Source of the DNA: Tridacna crocea
Taxonomy: Eukaryota; Mollusca; Bivalvia; Cardiida; Cardiidae
Length of the DNA stretch: 64,000 bases
Assembly (NCBI GenBank): GCA_943736015.1
Contig: OX031068.1
Span: 28,962,296-29,026,295, forward strand
Direction: 5' to 3'
Of this stretch, positions 58,501 through 61,500 are shown piece after piece. The stretch's first letter is position 1, and each line of letters starts with the position of its first letter. The notes beneath the pieces were generated by a model. The model ran no database searches. It worked only from the letters and a program-made list of their open reading frames with translations, and was not told where the DNA came from. The position numbers and the translations under genes were made by a program.

Positions 58501-61500
58501 ACCGTCTTACCTTACATTGATTCACTAAACAGGATGGATAGCATTGAAGGAAAGTTGGGACTTACAAGGCAGTCCTTAATCAACATAGCCCTCCTCTGTG
58601 GGAGTGACTACACAGATGGTATCCAAGGGGTGGGGCCTGTTACCGCCATGGAGATCCTGGCTGAGTTTCCTGGAGAAGGATTGGAAGGTCTGACAAAACT
58701 GAGGTATGTATGTATATTTGTCTGTTCTTTTATGACCTTATTGTATGCAATCATAAAAAACTTTAAATTGGTTTACTGTTCTGGCTAATTTTTTGGTGTA
58801 CAGGCTATGTTTAGTTCAATGATTGATTGGATTGGATTTAACTCCATTTTAATAGCTTAGGTCATATCACACTGGTCAATGCATGTATTCCTGGCTTTTT
58901 CTAACACAACTGTCTTTCCAAGTTACTGACTACTTTTCTTACATGCATCAGAGGTAAGAGGTGTCCGTTGTCATGAGGTAGAGCGTCGGCCTCATAACCT
59001 AAAGGTCCTGAGTTCGATACCCAGGAGAGGGTGTCAACTTCGGGATTTTTCATAGGCCCACACATTCGGGCGTGAGTACTGGTGTAGTTCCCAGGAAGCA
59101 GAATCGAGAGAGATCAGTATAAGTTGTAAGAACTTGTTTCTCAATCAATGTAAAATAAATATGTTAAAACTAAGAGGTAAGAGATGAAAATTTGCCAGAA
59201 AGAATGTTAAACTCAACCAGATATCAGAGATGGTAACAGTTGAAAACACTTTTGTTGCTGCTTTCCCACCTAATTATTGTGGAGACAATGGGTGGAAGAG
59301 AAATAAATCCAGTTGCAATGACTATCATTAGTCCTTGGAAAGAAATTGGCAAGCCAGATATGGAACCCATGATCCCCTGTTCTCAGTTCCTGCATGCTTC
59401 TGATTCGGCTCAATCAGGGCAAGGCTAAAATTTTGTTGTCTGGTAAAGAGAGTTAACCCTTTACCACACAATCCTGACTTTTAATGACCCTGAGAAAGAA
59501 AGCTTTTTAAAACATTGTGGGAAAAGGAGAAAATGCTGGTAACCAGCATTTTCTCCTTTTCACACAATGTTTTCTATCCTTCCCAAACTAAATTCCAATT
59601 TTCAGTCGCATTTATTTAGTTGTTTGGTAATGCTTTGAATTTGGACCAGTCTAAAATTTTCTTGTACAGTAAAGAGTTAAAGAAAATTTGGCTTTATTTT
59701 TCTAGAGAATGGTGGAGGAAGGCACAGACAGATCTTCAAGTTAGATCAGAGACTAAACTGAAAGCCAAACTGAGAGATCTGGAAATCAAAGAAGGTAAAT
59801 CAAGGAGAAAAAATGTAGATGAGTTTTTGTCTTTATTCTTTTTTTTTTTTCTATCTGAAAACTAAAACAGGGAGTCAGTCAGCCACTTTTTTTTTTAAAT
59901 AGTCACTGTGACAGGATTCATTACTCTCTTGTTTCAGTGACAGCGATGCGGGAAAGCAGCCAGAATATTATGCAAAGTACTGGTAAAAGAAACTCCAGGA
60001 AAGCATGGATAGGGGGCCTGGCTGTCGTGAAATATATGAAATAACAACGAAAATGGTGTTACATACCATACATTCAGTGAATAAACCCTTTACCAAACAG
60101 TGCCTGGTTTTTACGACCCTGAGATAGAAGCCTTTTGAAAACATTGTGGGAAAAGAAGAAAATGCTGGTGACCAGCATTTTCTCCTTTTCCTACAATGTT
60201 TTCTACCCTGCCGGAAACAAATTTCAGTTTTTGAGTTGCGTTTATTTTGTCATCTGCAAACTTGTGCTTTTAATTTAGACAAGTCTAAAATTGTGTTGTT
60301 TGATAAAGGGTGAACAAAAAATCATTTGACTTACATGTATCTCCCCTTGAACTTGACTCTTTTTTCTGTCAAAGAGCTGGTGGGGGTATTAAGTCACATT
60401 CAGTGACAGCTGTAGTTTTGATAGGTCAAAGGTAAATGTCACAGTCACCTTTGCTGACAAAGCTTTGAAGAGGGGAGAATATTTTTATGAAAGATTTTTT
60501 TTCCTTTTTCAGGTTTCCCTCATCCCAATGTTGTGGAAGCTTATTTAAATCCATTTGTAGATAGCTCTTCTGAGAAGTTTACCTGGGGGACTCCAGACCT
60601 AGAACTACTGAGACAATATCCTTCTACAGATTTCTAAACAATCTTAGTTTAGTTTAAACATATTTATTTTGCAACAACTGATGCTGACAACCTATGCTAA
60701 TCTCTCTTGATTCTGCTTCCTGAGAACTACATCAGTTTCTTGCGCCAAATGTGTTGGCAAATGAAAAATCCCAAAGTTGACACCCGCTCCGTAGAATCAA
60801 ACTCGGGATCTGTGGTAGATGCTCTACCTCATGACCACGGACACTACACTAAACAATCTTGAGTATGGACAACCTTGAAAAAGACACCTATTGAAAAGAA
60901 TGTGGGAAAAAGAGAAAATGCTGGTACCCAGCATTTTCTCCTTTTCCCTACAATTTTTGCAGCTTTTCACCTTCCATGTTGCAGAATCCTTGAGATATCT
61001 CTAATGAAAGATACTTTTGTAAACCAGTCTGACAGCTGAATTGATTTATGCCCCTTTCAGCATTATTTCAGTCAAGTCACAGCTACAGCTTTTTTTGGTT
61101 TTCATGTGCATGTATGTTGTGATTTTTCTCTGTGTTAGGATGGGGCCCTGAAGTGGCATGCCCAGAGTCACTCCCACAACAAACCGAGCACCTCAAGTAA
61201 TTGTGGATTGTATTTACAAAGTCCATAATTTTATCACTGAGCCATGGAAATCACAGTCTCTTAAAGAGAAGAAATAGCTTAAATGCAGGAAAACTGCTGG
61301 TTAAAATATAGCGGATATTTTTTTTAATGATGAACAATCAGAAATTATTTCATTGTATGAACATCATTGATGATATTTTCACAAGTGAAAAGATTACCCA
61401 GTGTACACGAGATGAATCAAATTTTGATTGTTCACCAAAAAATCCAACAAATATTTATTTATTTCATGCTTTTAAACTTATCTGGGGAACTTGGCATACT

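Noticed and set aside
60601..60640. ERCC5 ending at the in-frame TAA after [10 protein letters not shown]
   Set aside because: The conserved continuation FAVDKLGWN lies past an intron with full U12 signals and joins in frame.
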